The notes: generated by a model from the letters alone, not told the origin. A stretch of DNA of 64,000 nt from Verticillium longisporum (GCA_019188255.1 JAETXT010000004.1:186001-250000), one strand, 5' to 3'; positions 42,656 to 53,993 are shown, numbered from the stretch's first letter. Made by a program: numbers and translations.

Positions 42656-43972
42656 ATGCCTCCTCGGAGGCGCAAACGCCCCTCGGGCGCGAATGTCACT
42701 GCGACAGTCTCGACGCCCCCTACCAGTGACCCAAATGAAGAGCTACACGAGCCTCCACCCCCGTTCTTCAACACATCCTTCTCAACACATCGCACCTCGC
42801 CCCTCTACATCGGCAACGAGCCTCTTTCGTCAAGCAGGCTGAACGATCTCGCTCTGAGGCTACGCGACACTCTCGTGGGCGACGTCGTGCGGGGTGTCCA
42901 GGTCGGCCTGGAAGGCAGCGACACATCGATTGGGCGCGCAGGCTCCCTCGAGCGCGTTGTCATGCGGTGGTTCGAAGCAGGTGCGCTGCTGAGGCACGAG
43001 CCGGACGACACACACCGGCCGGCAAGCCGTGATCTCAGCAGCGACGCCATCTTCGGGCGCGCGGGCGGCGGCGCGGGTTCGACGGGGACAAGAGGGCTTT
43101 GCATCGAGATGCGGTACGAGAATGCCTTCTGCACGGCCATCATGTTGCCTCAGCTCGAGGGCCAAGGCCGGGCTTCCGACGATGCATTTCATGGGCGCAA
43201 TGGAGCGGCCATGCCCGGCTGGCTTGGGATAGATAAGGACACGGAAGCGGAGAAAGGGCGGTTCGTTCACCTTCCGCTGCTGCTTCTTCGCATGCCGACG
43301 CCGATGAAGGCTTTTGTCACGGACTTTCTCGCGAGGACGTTTGATTGTCGCATCAGTCCCCTGCGCCTCGGAACGAAAACCCTCGTTGCGTCGTGGGAGC
43401 GATGGGTCGAGCAGGCCGGTCTGCCGACCCAGGGTCCTCTGGCCAAGGACCTCGTTCTGACGCTGGGATTCTTCACGGCGCCGCCTACAGAGCCTGTCGC
43501 AGTGCTCGAAGGCTCGGCTCCCGCCGTCGAGAGTCTCGGTATCAAGTCAGTCGATATTATCATTCCGCCCTCAGACCTCGGCCGATTCGTCCAGGTCGGC
43601 GAGTCACGAGGCGTTGGGTCAAAGAGGAAGCGCGCGTCTCAGAGCTGGGAGAACGACTCCCGCAAGCGAAGCAAACTGGCAGGCGGCAGCAGTGAGGAGG
43701 GTTGGGCCTGGCGCGATGGCGAGGGACGGGAAGCTGGCGTTGTCAGGCAGCCATTTATTGAGGCCACGGCTGAGTACTTTGACAAGCACCTGGCCATTGA
43801 CCTCTTTCACCCGAGCGTCCGGATCACGAAGATCGCCTGTGGCGGCTTCGCCTTGTCGGAGAACCGAATCAAGGTTTTCGCGACGGGCTCCGGGGAGGAC
43901 GATTCTTCAACGCTCACCGCGTCCCGCGCGGTGTGGACATTGGTGTCTGATTTGGTGGACAGAGCAGCCTAA
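42656..43972 (+). CDS. fta1: Kinetochore Sim4-complex subunit Fta1 / CENP-L homologue
   Basis: A single exon of 438 residues. The N-terminal part has FFNTSFSTHRTSPLY, then RLNDLALRLRDTLVGDVVRGVQVGL and a following WF segment, the arrangement I associate with fungal Fta1. The C-terminal YFDKHLAIDLFHPSVRITKI and CGGFALSENRIKVF match the CENP-L-type fold end. Between them sits a bipartite basic signal (KRKR ... RKRSK), fitting a nuclear protein. Fta1/CENP-L belongs to the inner kinetochore (CCAN/Sim4) and pairs with CENP-N/Mis15 at centromeric chromatin. The frame is open upstream to 42305, but the start at MPPRRRKRPSG precedes the first conserved block and suits the nuclear role. The call rests on motif memory, not on a search. 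Confidence 0.68.
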   Translation: MPPRRRKRPSGANVTATVSTPPTSDPNEELHEPPPPFFNTSFSTHRTSPLYIGNEPLSSSRLNDLALRLRDTLVGDVVRGVQVGLEGSDTSIGRAGSLERVVMRWFEAGALLRHEPDDTHRPASRDLSSDAIFGRAGGGAGSTGTRGLCIEMRYENAFCTAIMLPQLEGQGRASDDAFHGRNGAAMPGWLGIDKDTEAEKGRFVHLPLLLLRMPTPMKAFVTDFLARTFDCRISPLRLGTKTLVASWERWVEQAGLPTQGPLAKDLVLTLGFFTAPPTEPVAVLEGSAPAVESLGIKSVDIIIPPSDLGRFVQVGESRGVGSKRKRASQSWENDSRKRSKLAGGSSEEGWAWRDGEGREAGVVRQPFIEATAEYFDKHLAIDLFHPSVRITKIACGGFALSENRIKVFATGSGEDDSSTLTASRAVWTLVSDLVDRAA

Positions 43973-44240
43973 GGAGTTACGATGGCGACGACGGAATGAT
44001 GAATGGCGGCTTATGATACCCTTGGCAAGCCGAAGGAGTTATGGAGTATGCAATGATATTTCGAACCCCTGGCTCTGTGGATTGCGAAAATTGGTGGCAT
44101 TTTTTTCTTTTGGAATAGTACTATTGTCGTTTTGCGTGAGAAAATGTTGGATCTGTCCAGACATATCTTGTGGGCTGGCTGTGTCATTCGCTTTGCAAAG
44201 AGGCTGACGGCATCCAGTCCTTCGCCTCCCTGATTAATGA

Positions 44241-44920
44241 CTAGAACGTCTCAGAACACTTTCCTTGCCTCGCGGCCCTCCAGATCTGGCACAGGGGCCC
44301 GTCTGGTCCGCTGATAGGGTCGTCGGCAGGAATGTCGACCAACGCGATCTCCTCGATCAATGGGTCATTCTGCGGAACCTCTTCCTTTCCATACTCAACC
44401 TTCCAAATCGGGCCGTCCCTGGGGTACACACCGATGTACTTGTAGTGCAGCTCGTCTTCGTCGAGATCCCACTTCACTTTCGGCTTCCCGACAGTCGGCA
44501 CCGAAGCATGAGCAACCCCGGCCGGCACGACAATGACATCGCCGGGGTAGACTCGACACGTCACGCCTGCGGCCGGGTCATCAGCTCCGCCTGCGCCGAA
44601 GACGAGCTCCGAGCTGCCTTGAAAGACACCTATGGTGGCATGTTAGGATTCGCGTGACTACAGGTGCTGGCCAGTGTGCAGCTCGACATGGGCAACGGAC
44701 CATAGCATTCATGCGTGTTCGGGTGGAAATGCTTGATGATGATGGTGCCGAACGTGCCGCGCTTCTCCCAGCCATATTTTTCGAGCGCTTCGCTCGTTGT
44801 GACCTCGTTGTGAGGTCGAGGCAGCACGTCGCGATAGACGAGAACGGGCAGCACGTTGTTTGGGCAGTGCGCCGTGGGCTTGATGTGGTATTGCTCTGGC
44901 TGTGACTTCAGCGCTGCCAT
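44241..44920 (-). CDS. YjlB-like cupin-domain protein
   Basis: Two exons on the minus strand, 44920-44701 and 44629-44241, give 202 residues; the 71-nt intron splits a Gly codon. The cupin metal site reads FHPNTHECYG in exon 1 and the second motif VYPGDVIVVPAGVAHAS in exon 2, so a metal-binding beta barrel is expected. The LPVLVYRDVLP beginning and the DGPIWKVEYGKEEVP region resemble the uncharacterised bacterial YjlB family and its fungal relatives. No signal peptide; probably cytosolic. Substrate unknown. It stops 268 bp from the 3' end of the converging fta1 gene. Confidence 0.82.
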
Positions 44921-45538
44921 GGTTTCGGTCGCCTGACTGTTCAGGATGAGCCGCTATGAATTGCGTTCAAGCAAGAAAAACGTTGCTACGACATCGTGAT
45001 TCTTCTGTCCTCAACCCCCTTTGGAGTGGTTGTCTGCTGATCTCGTCGAAGGATTGGACCCCGCATAAGAGAAACATTCGTCATGATGCGAACTTCGGCC
45101 TCGGCTCGTAAACCGAGACCCTGGTGTGCTTCGCATAGGAATTACATGGTTCAACCCACCCCTTTCGCCCTTGGCAATGTCAGGCCCCTTGATCTCTAAA
45201 TGGACGGGATCTTGGAGCCATCACTTAAAGCTTTGGAAATTCACAATCAGCGTTCCTACAGGTGTAGGCCCATGTACCCTCAGCCGAGCAGCGAATCGAG
45301 GGATTCCAAGACGTTGTCCTTCACCAACTTGACTCATCTTGTGCCGAGACGCCAAGGTTCCCCGCCCACGCGTCAGCTTCTAGCAAACCGATGGTCGAAG
45401 AAGGATTTGCGACTGAAATACTAGCGTAAATCAGTCGAAGGGCGCAATTTGCTTCCTATATTTTTCTGGACAGCGGGAGCGTTCCCAACACTGAAAGTCC
45501 CGCCAACCCCCGGTCTGACCCCAAACACCCCCGTAGTC
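44921..45538. other. Divergent promoter, cupin and amadoriase-like genes
   Basis: 618 bp between two start codons facing away. No gene and no clear TATA box seen. Confidence 0.5.
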
Positions 45539-46940
45539 ATGCCCGCGTTCCGCCCCCCGTCTCCGCAAGAGGATGTACTCATCATCGGCGCCGGCGTTTT
45601 CGGCCTCAGTCTCGCTTATGAGCTGAAGGCCCGTCGCGGCTACGACAGCGTCACCGTCCTCGACCGCCATCTGCCCCCGGTTCCGGACGGCAGCAGCGTC
45701 GACATCTCGCGCATCATTCGCAGCGAGTATGCCGATTCCTTCTACGAGTCACTCGCGCACGATGCGATTCAAGAGTGGCGCGAGCCCGACTTCTCTTCCT
45801 TCTACCACGAGAGTGGTTTCGTCATGCTTGCCGCCGACGATGGGAATCCCTACTTCGTCAAGGCGAGGGACAGGTCGGCGGCATCCGTCAAGGTCGACAT
45901 TTGGGGCTCAGATGAATCAAACGCCGCCATCAGGTCCGCTTATCCTGGCGCCACCGCTGACCTCACGGGCCTGAACGCTGCGCATAACACCCAAGGCGGC
46001 TGGGCTGATGCGGCAGCCAGCATCAGGGCTCTCGCCGCGCGCGCCAGTTCGGCCGGCGTCTCGTTTATCACTGGCCAACACGGCACCGTGACAGAGCTGT
46101 TGCGGGATGATTCGGGCAAGCGAGTCGTCGGCGTCCAAGTGGCCAGCGGCGCGACGTTCAAGGCATCTCGCGTCGTGCTGGCGGCTGGCGCCTGGACCAA
46201 TGGTCTGATCGGTGGCCTCGAACACGCTGTCCGCGGTTCAGGACAGCCCGTCGCCTTTATCCAGTTGACGCCTGCAGAAGCAGCTGCGATGGAGCCCACG
46301 CCTGTCATCATCAACATGGACTCGGGAGTCTTCACGTTCCCCCACGCCAGACACGCACATACTCAAGGTCGTGAGGCATGGTTTTGGCTACGCCACCGAG
46401 CTCCAGGCGCAGGGTGACCGTGTGAGCGGAGAGAGGCTTGTATCCGTCCCAAAGACGAACAGCTGCAACGCCAGCCCGGACTTTATCCCGGAAGATGCCG
46501 AGCAAGGTCTGCGCGAGGGCCTGCGCGTTCTGGCACCAGCTTATGCGGACAGACCTTTCATCAAGACGAGATTATGCTGGTATAACGACACGCCCGAGGG
46601 CAATTTCGTTGTCGACGATCACCCAGAGATAGAGGGTCTGTTTATTGCTACCGGTGGCTCAGGACAGTAAGTCTGTGTTGATCTTTCGCAATGCGCCGCC
46701 GCCCCACTGGGCAAACAGATATATTGCTAATGACTTGAATCTAGCGCTTTCAAATTCCTGCCCGTTATTGGCAAGCAGATTGCCGACTGCTTCGAGGCAA
46801 AGGCCTCTGCGGAGGTCCGCGCGAAGTGGAGGTTGAGGGCGGCTGAGCCTGGCCAGAGCAAGCTCGTCATGGCGGGCGACGGGAGTCGAGGCGGACCGGC
46901 TCTACGGCACCTGTCACGAGAGGAGCAAGAGAGGCTGTAA
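45539..46940 (+). CDS. FAD-dependent fructosyl-amine (amadoriase) / sarcosine oxidase-like enzyme, with a one-base frame break
   Basis: Two exons, 45539-46666 and 46745-46940, separated by a 78-nt intron. The N-terminal dinucleotide loop is VLIIGAGVFGLSLAYEL. The C-terminal half has RLCWYNDTPEGNF, whose Cys normally carries the FAD covalently, and ATGGSGHAFKFLPVIGK, the signature of the MSOX/fructosyl-amine oxidase family. Such enzymes oxidatively deglycate fructosyl amino acids or oxidise N-methyl amino acids, releasing hydrogen peroxide; no signal peptide is seen. At 46339-46343 a run of five C puts the frame off by one: the first frame continues as HARHAHTQ and stops, whereas dropping one C gives PTPDTHILKVVRHGFGYATEL and leads to the family C-terminus. 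Corrected length is 440 residues. Confidence 0.85.
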
Positions 46941-48127
46941 CATGGCCGTGAATCATGTCGGGAGGTACCATCCCACTTCCTGCAAGCTCTGACGTAAATG
47001 CATCCTTGTCGAACGACGCGTAGCCTGGAGCGATTTGGTGGGTACGGGGTTCCAATACGCCGGATCTCTTCTCCGTATCGTCGCATTGACGTATGCACAT
47101 AGGGGACTTTGGCAGGCTCTCAAGGCCCCTTCACGGAGGAACCGGGGTGCACCGGTAGACGGAACGTGTTAAATCGCCATAAGGTTGTTTGATCAACGTC
47201 TGCAGACACCAAGTTCGTCCACGAACCCAGCTTCTCCTGTACCCCAACAATATCGATATGAGGCATTTGATGTGGGGGCTCGTGAATCATGGCTATGCCA
47301 ACGAACTAGTTGATGAACTACAATCAAGGCACAGATCTGAAGAGGCGCAGCCTGTATTGTGTTGATTACTGAGCTGACTCGACGAACACGTCCGAGAGCA
47401 ACTGATGAGGCTGGTAGCATCCCAAAGTTGTAGTTCTTCGCGATCGCCGACGACCAGATGATTGGACACGACGAATAGGCTGAACGGATGGTTTTGGGAC
47501 GAAAGAACGGGACGAGGTGTGTCTGAAGTCGGTGTCTCAACCTGTTGGATCTATCCTCCGATGAGGTAATGCTGCGAGAGACGAGTTCAGATGATAATGG
47601 CCCTAAGGGGTGCCAACGGGTAGGCCATCCAAAGTGGACACTGCCACCTTGGTCTCGGATTGGGTATCTACAGATGACATGCCATGTTGATGACTCGTGA
47701 TAGGATGTCTAGTTGCTAAATATACACATGTCGCCGACGTCGTCTGAAACTGTGGGGAAAGCGACATGATCGTCCCGCGCCTGACTTGGTTTCATCTCAA
47801 CGTGTAGCTCTATGCGAGTTTCAACTCCGCCTTGGCGGACCCCTACGGAACCTTCGGGCTTCAGTTGCGGAAGCGAAGCACGCGACCATTTGATCGATCA
47901 CGAACGACTGTATTTAATGGTGCTGGCTGTCGCTTCTATTCATTGTGGTTGTTGTCTCTCCATCATCAGCATCACTTCCGCTTCACAAGTCTTTACTTCT
48001 CAATCTGTTTCTCACGTTGCTTTAGCCATTCATTTCCAGGCGCCACCTCCAGTCCCTTCCAAACTTTGACAGTTTTTCGATTCACACACAGAGTAGACTC
48101 TCTATCCAACTTTTCATATCCTTCACC
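46941..48127. other. Intergenic, promoter of the repeat-protein gene
   Basis: 1187 bp. No gene supported. The distal 250 bp look like a strong fungal promoter: a TATTTAA at 47911-47917 and then a long CT-rich leader up to the start codon at 48128. Confidence 0.55.
47911..47917 (+). promoter_or_regulatory. TATA-like element of the repeat-protein gene
   Basis: TATTTAA about 210 bp before the start codon, followed by an extended pyrimidine-rich leader (about 47940-48120), a pattern often seen in highly expressed fungal genes. Confidence 0.5.
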
Positions 48128-50329
48128 ATGAAGTTCTCCTCCGTCGTCGTGCTGGCCGCCCAGCTTTCTGCCATCAACGCCCTTCCTACATCCTCAAAGT
48201 CTTCCGAGCGATCTGTCTCTACCTCCAATGACCGCAAGGTCAGCCGCATGGCCCAGGCAGCCGGCGCCCCTGGGCAGGCTCCCGGTCAAGCCCCTGGTCA
48301 GACTCCAGGCCAGGGCGCTGGCCGTGGCGGCAATCAGACTGATACCGACGGCGATGCTACCGACGGCAACGCCACTGACGGCAACGCCACGGACAACGAC
48401 CTGACTGACGACAACAGACAGGCCCCCGCCCCTGTCCAGCGCAAGCGTTATGTGACCAAGTCCAAGCGCTCACGCACCCATCTTTCCTCTCGCAAGGTCA
48501 GCCGCCGCAAGGCCCAGGCTGGCGCGGCTCCTGGCCAAGGCAACGCCACAGATACCGACGGCAATGCCACCGACGGTGTCACGGATGGTGTCACAGACAA
48601 CAGTGCCACGGACGGCGATCTGACTGATGACAACAGACCGGCCCCGGCGCCTGCCAAGCCCGCCAGGCGAGCCGACTCCAAGCGTGCCCTCGCAGCTGCC
48701 CAGCGGAGGGTGGCTCGCATGGCTCAAGCTGCCGCTCCCGCCCCTACTCAGGGTGCTGGCCAAGGCAATCTCACGGACACCGACAATGATGCCACTGACG
48801 GCGCCAACCCGGCCACTGACAACGACCTCACTGATAATGATGCCACCGATGGCGACCTGACGGATGATAACCGCCCGGCTCCGGCTCCTGTTCCCGCCCC
48901 AGCGCCCGCTCCGGCACCTGCTCCGGCCAGGCGGTCCACTCACACCAAGCGCGCTCTCGCTTCTCAACATCGCAAGGTCAGCCGACAGGCCGCAGCTCCC
49001 AGCCAAGGAGCCGGTCGAGGTGGTGCTCTGACCGATACTGACGGCGATGCCACTGATGGCGTTGCCTCGGCCACCGAAAACGATCTGACCGACGGTGACC
49101 TGACCGACGACAACAGGGCCGCGCCCGCTCCTGCTCCCGCGCCCGCCAGGTCTACCAAGTCTAAGCGCGCGCTGGCCGCTAGGCACCGCAAGTTTGCCCG
49201 TAAGGCGCAGGCTGCTGTTCCGGCTCCCGGTCAGGCTGGTGCTCTCACTGATACCGATGGCAACGCAACTGACGGTGTCACTGACGGCGCCACTGACAAC
49301 AACAACAACAGCGCCACCGACGGTGACCTGACCGACGACAACAGACAGCCCGCTGCTCCTGCACGTGTGAGGCCTGCTGCCCGAAGGTCCAACTCCAAGA
49401 GGGCGCTTGCCGCCGCTGAGCGCAGACTCAACCGCAAGCGCCAGGCGGCTGGCAACCCTGCCAGTGACACCGACGGTGACCAGACTGACGGCGTCAACAG
49501 CCTCACGGACAATGACGGCAGCGCCACTGACGGCGACCTGACCGATGACAACAGGCAGGCTCCTGCGCCAACGCCTGCCAGGCCCGCCACCAAGAAGAGC
49601 AAGCGATCCATCACCAAGCGTCGCGAGGCCATGCGCAAGCGCCAGGCCGCTGGCAACAATACGGATAACGACAGCACTGCTGATCTCACCGACAACGACG
49701 CCAACGACAGGGTTGACACCAATGATGCCGACTTGCGCGGCGAGTATGGTGTTCCTGTTTCTATCGCTGCCAACGTGGACACCGAGACCTTCTTCCCTGC
49801 CGGCGTAAGTCCACAATGCTAAGATCTTGACCATCAGTCAGAAGTCAATATCGAGACTAACAAACCTGATAGAGCAACGGCCGCTTCGAGTTTGGCGTCC
49901 AGTCATCGAAGGCCGTCACGGTGACGGTCACGACAAACGCCAACCCCCCGGCGGCACCTGCGGGCTTCAAGGCCCTCGAGAATGTCTCCTACCAGGTGAC
50001 TGCTCCCGAGGTTACCACCGGCCTCACCAAGGCCGAGGTCGAGTTTGTCATCAACCCCAACAGTGAGTCTCTCTCCTTGTCAAACATCCATAGCGCTTAA
50101 CCTTCACGTGCTGATACTGTACCACTCAGACCCTCTCAACCTCAGTCGCGGACGTGCTGGCCGTCTCAACTCTCAGACCAACACGTTTGTCATTGACGAT
50201 ACCATTGGCACCCTCGAGGCCGACAATGATGATCTGAAACTGACGGTTGCTGATGTGAACGGCGAGTGGGCTTTCTTCGTGCCCGACGATGCTGCTACCG
50301 CACCTGCGGCCCCGACAGCAGCTGTCTGA
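48128..50329 (+). CDS. Secreted Thr/Asp-rich repeat precursor with Lys-Arg sites (candidate Kex2-processed repeat protein)
   Basis: Three exons, 48128-49804, 49873-50062 and 50130-50329, give 688 residues. A signal peptide (about residues 1-19) is followed by a region with six clear Asp-rich blocks at about 71-97, 141-170, 215-249, 302-330, 374-406 and 447-476, each ending TDGDLTDDNR or close to it, and a decayed seventh at 512-537. They are spaced 65-87 residues apart. Basic linkers between them hold dibasic sites KR at 107, 114, 186, 275, 347, 425, 438, 493, 498 and 505, four of them in SKRAL/TKRAL. The blocks contain NAT sequons and Pro-Ala tracts. Residues 545-688 form a non-repeated, probably beta-rich domain. 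The layout matches Kex2-cut repeat precursors; calcium-binding or cell-wall roles are alternatives. No known family was recognised. Confidence 0.85.
48338..49738 (+). repeat. Coding tandem repeat, six full units and one decayed
   Basis: DNA encoding the Asp-rich blocks and basic linkers of the secreted precursor. Units are 65-87 codons and vary in linker length and in the number of TDG/NDL steps, so they grew by unequal exchange and then diverged. The repeat also keeps a 454-codon frame open on the opposite strand, which is a by-product of the biased codons. Confidence 0.85.
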
Positions 50330-52154
50330 GCAACAACAGCCGGTGGTCTGGAATGACCGCCAAGGGAGACCGGGCCGTGCAGTCTCTGGGAAACTCCGTT
50401 GTGTTCAGCTGGTTCGAGCTTGTTTGGAAATAAGCATTGATCGAGAAAGGACGTGACAAGCCTATTGTCGGGGCATGTGGGCCATGATCTCGCACGTGGT
50501 GGGTGACCATTGATGCAGCAAAGTCGAATTCGGAGATGCACGAGGGCAGACTAAGGATTTCTTGTACATGATTTGATGTAGCGTGAGCAAGTAAAGAGAT
50601 GCAGAAAAACTTGATTTCACTAATTACCGTCGGCACTGCGCTCGTTTGTCCACTATTCATCAGAGGACCCGTTCGCTTCGGAGATAAGTGCCACATCGTG
50701 TGCGATTCAAGGGCAGCGCCGCCAGCCCAACATAGGTCCCCCTGGCCAGATCGGACAGCACAGAAAGTATATGACATGACTGGTGAGCCACCTAGCACCC
50801 AATGCCTTGACGCCAGAAATGAAAGCCATAACTTGAGGCGCGCGCCAGAGGCCGCACCAACGTGCAGCTCGGCCGGCCGCACACCGAGATGCGATATTTT
50901 CTCCGCGCTGGTGTCAGCCAATGTTTGCACAGCAACACACGCCCATGGGGAGTCCCCGCGAAACCGTCTCCAGGTCTGGACGAGCTTGTACAGTGGTGCC
51001 CCCACAACGTGGCGGGATAGCAGCGGGATACTGGCCGCTCGACTGGGTCTCAGAAGCAGGGCCACGGCCTCCAACGCAGGCTCTTGGCACTCAAGAAGCG
51101 GCAACAGCCGGTTCATGACCAGCCAGGGCGGAGATTTTTACCCCCTGGCTGACTCGTGAATGTGGGTTGCCTCGGCACTGACATCCCCGTTCAACAGCAC
51201 CAGCAGCCCACATGCACACAATCGAGTTTAGCTTGCGTCCTTCTGAGGTGTTCTTGTTGTTGGCTGCTAATAAACATCAGTGTCCTGCTGCTGTTTGAGC
51301 CGCGCCGCCTCCCGATCAAGCTTCTGCACGCCAGACCGATGCGGCGCAGCCACCTGTCCGGACCGGCAATCCTCCCGCTCCTGGGCGTTGTCCCGCGATA
51401 TATCGTCATCGATAGCAAAAGTGTGTCGCAATTCAAGCCTCTGACGAGCCCAGCTTGGCTGGAAGCGACATTTGTTGCATCACATGACAAACTCGAACCC
51501 AAATTGCTATGTACAAGGGGGTCCAGCTCGACCTTTTTCGTGTGTGTTATTCTCCGCTCTGGTCTCCAGTTCGTGAGATTGGGCCATGCTGTACCAAAGG
51601 GAGGAAGAAAAAAAGACGCTCCCGGTCAGCCCACCCACGTCCTACAAAGTACACGAGCATTCAGACTACGAGAGCCGGCACTCGGCTCCGAGTCAGGGAA
51701 TTGCGATGCTAGGACCAACTTCAGACATAGCCAGAAATGAAGACCCGGGTCTAGGGACGAAGAGGGCTAGACCCGGCTGCCCCAACGATCTAGCCAACCC
51801 CAGGACAGCAACGAGTGCGCTTGGCGGCTCCGTGTGCCCCGTGGGCGAGAAGAAGGAGGGGGGCAAGATTCAAGGGACTACCAAACAGAGCCAGGGGCAT
51901 AACGATTTCCCCTCTAGACAGACTCCAACCATCCCCGCAGACCCCTCCGGAACTGGGGATGGAGTTGGGGAATCCCACGTTTTCTCTGACATGCAGTTCG
52001 GAGCGATGCCCGACAGACGGTCCGCCCCAGTCTTCGTTGCTGCTGTGTATAAGAGGTGATCGACATCCCCAGATTTGGAGGATTTGATGGAACTCTCTCC
52101 TCATCCGGTCCCAAACAGTCGGTTCCAGAGCAGCAGCAGCATCCACTCAGCAAC
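50330..52154. other. Intergenic, 1.8 kb, sugar transporter promoter
   Basis: Open frames on both strands (up to 273 codons on the minus strand at 50295-51116) lack any recognisable domain. The proximal part carries a TATA box (separate entry). Confidence 0.45.
52048..52053 (+). promoter_or_regulatory. TATA box of the sugar transporter gene
   Basis: TATAAG 107 bp upstream of the start codon at 52155, at the usual distance. Confidence 0.5.
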
Positions 52155-53993
52155 ATGGCGACTCACGAAGAGACGAAGCCTCACTTTGAGCATGAGGAGC
52201 CTTTGGCCGGCAAGGAGGGCGTCGGCAAGGTGACAGAGGTCAACGCGACCTCCGTTGCCCTGGCTGCCGCCATGGCCGAGCAGAAGCCCAACATCTGGAG
52301 CGCCAACATGATCCGTCTGTACATGATCATGGGCATTGGTTACCTCGTCGCGACCATGAACGGTTTCGGTACGCCACTCCCCCACGTCGCGAGCCCTACG
52401 TCATACACATTTTCGCTAACTCTGCCTCCAACAGACAGCTCCCTCATGGGCGCCATCAACGCCATGCCCCAATACCAGGAGAGCTTCGGCCTCACGGGTG
52501 CCGGTTCCACAACCGGTATTGTCTTCATGATCTACAACGTCGGCCAGGTTGTGGCCTTCCCCTTCTGCGGTTGGCTCGCTGACGGCTACGGTCGTCGTAT
52601 CTGTATCTTTGTTGGCTGTGCTATTGTGCTCATCGGAACTGCTATCCAAACTCCTGCCACCTCCCTCGGCATGTTCATCGGCGGCAGATTTGTTCTCGGC
52701 TTCGGTGCTTCGAGTAGGTCAAAGTCGCGCATGTAACGTTTGAGTCCACTACTGACTCGCCAATAGTCGCTTCAGCTGCTGGTCCTGCCTACACCGTCGA
52801 GCTCGCTCACCCGGCCTACAGAGGTTTCATGGCTGGCATGTGTAAGTTGGCATGCACTCGTCTCTGTTATCTTCGCAACGTTCTGACTTGACACAGACAA
52901 CAACTTCTGGTGGCTCGGAAACATTCTGGCTGGCTGGACCACCTACGGCTCCAACCTGTAAGCATCCCTGATTTTTACTTTGCATCACGGAGAACCGCAG
53001 CTAATAGAATTCAGTCATCTTGACAACTCCTGGGCTTGGCGCACCCCCACCGTCATCCAGGCCGGTCTCCCTGGTATCGTCATGGCGCTCATTCTGTTCT
53101 TCCCCGAGTCTCCTCGTTGGTTGATCTCTCACGACCGTGCCGAGGAGGCCCTCGCCATTCTCGCCAAGTACCACGGTGATGGCAACGCCAACGCCCCCGT
53201 CGTGCAGCTCCAGTACCACGAAATCGTCGAGGACAACAAGCTGACCAAGGACGAGAACCCGTGGTGGGACTACCGCGAGCTCGTCAACACCCGCGCCGCG
53301 CGCTACCGTCTCTTCATGGTCATCGCCATGTCCTTCATTGGCCAGTGGTCCGGTAACAACGTCGTCAGCTACTTCATGCCTGAGATGATCAAGCAGGCCG
53401 GCATCACCAACACCGACACCCAGCTCCTCCTCAACGCCATCAACCCCATCTTCTCCATGATCGCCGCCATTTACGGTGCCTCTCTCCTCGACAAGCTCGG
53501 CCGTCGCAAGATGATGTTGGCTGGTCTCAGCGGTGGTCTCATCTCCTACATCCTCCTCACCGCCTTCACCGCTTCCTCGGAGAAGACCCCTGACCTGTCG
53601 TACGGCGTCATTGTGTCCATCTACCTCTTCGGCATCTGCTTCGCCTGGGGTTTCACTCCTCTCCAGACCCTGTACTCTGTCGAGTGTCTCGAGAACCGCA
53701 CCCGTGCTCGTGGCTCCGGTCTCAACTTCCTTTTCCTCAACGTTGCCATCATGGTCAACAGCTATGGTATCTCTGTCGGCATGGAGAAGATTGGATGGAA
53801 GCTGTACATCGTCTACATTGTCTGGATCTGCGTGGAGATGGTCATCATCTTCTTCTTCTTCGTCGAGACCGCTGGCAAGACGCTTGAGGAGCTCAAGGTC
53901 GTCTTCGAGGCTCCGAACCCCCGCAAGGAGTCCACCAAGAAGACCACGGTTTCTGTTGATGAGGCTGGTAATGTCGTCGGAATTCGCGAGTAA
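52155..53993 (+). CDS. MFS sugar transporter (lactose permease / hexose transporter type)
   Basis: Five exons, 52155-52368, 52435-52713, 52767-52841, 52897-52957 and 53015-53993, give 535 residues with all joins in frame; two internal exons are only 75 and 61 nt. Twelve membrane helices are expected. Sugar-transporter signatures are GWLADGYGRR after helix 2, FPESPRWLI before the central loop, DKLGRRKMM after helix 8, and FVETAGKTLEEL at the end. The wording of helices 7-8 (IGQWSGNNVVSYF) is typical of fungal lactose-permease/cellobiose-type carriers, proton symporters in the plasma membrane. The specific sugar cannot be told. Met at 52155 was chosen; upstream the frame opens only through a GTG. 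Confidence 0.92.

Noticed and set aside
46324..46371. A short intron explaining the frame change in the amadoriase-like gene
   Set aside because: A GT..AG pair can be drawn, but it would be about 40 nt and remove a segment that reads as conserved family sequence; an extra C is simpler.
48470..49834. A 454-codon open frame on the minus strand
   Set aside because: It lies wholly antisense to the TD-repeat gene, and its Ser/Val/Gly repeats mirror the repeated plus-strand codons. The plus strand has a signal peptide, proper introns and a non-repeated domain.
50295..51116. A 273-codon minus-strand frame
   Set aside because: Overlaps the 3' end of the repeat-protein gene and shows no domain or signal peptide.
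51484..51502. A sequence resembling a tRNA B box on the minus strand
   Set aside because: GGGTTCGAGT is present, but the T-stem does not pair and no A box or acceptor stem could be found; a similar GTTCGAGTC near 4387 fails likewise.
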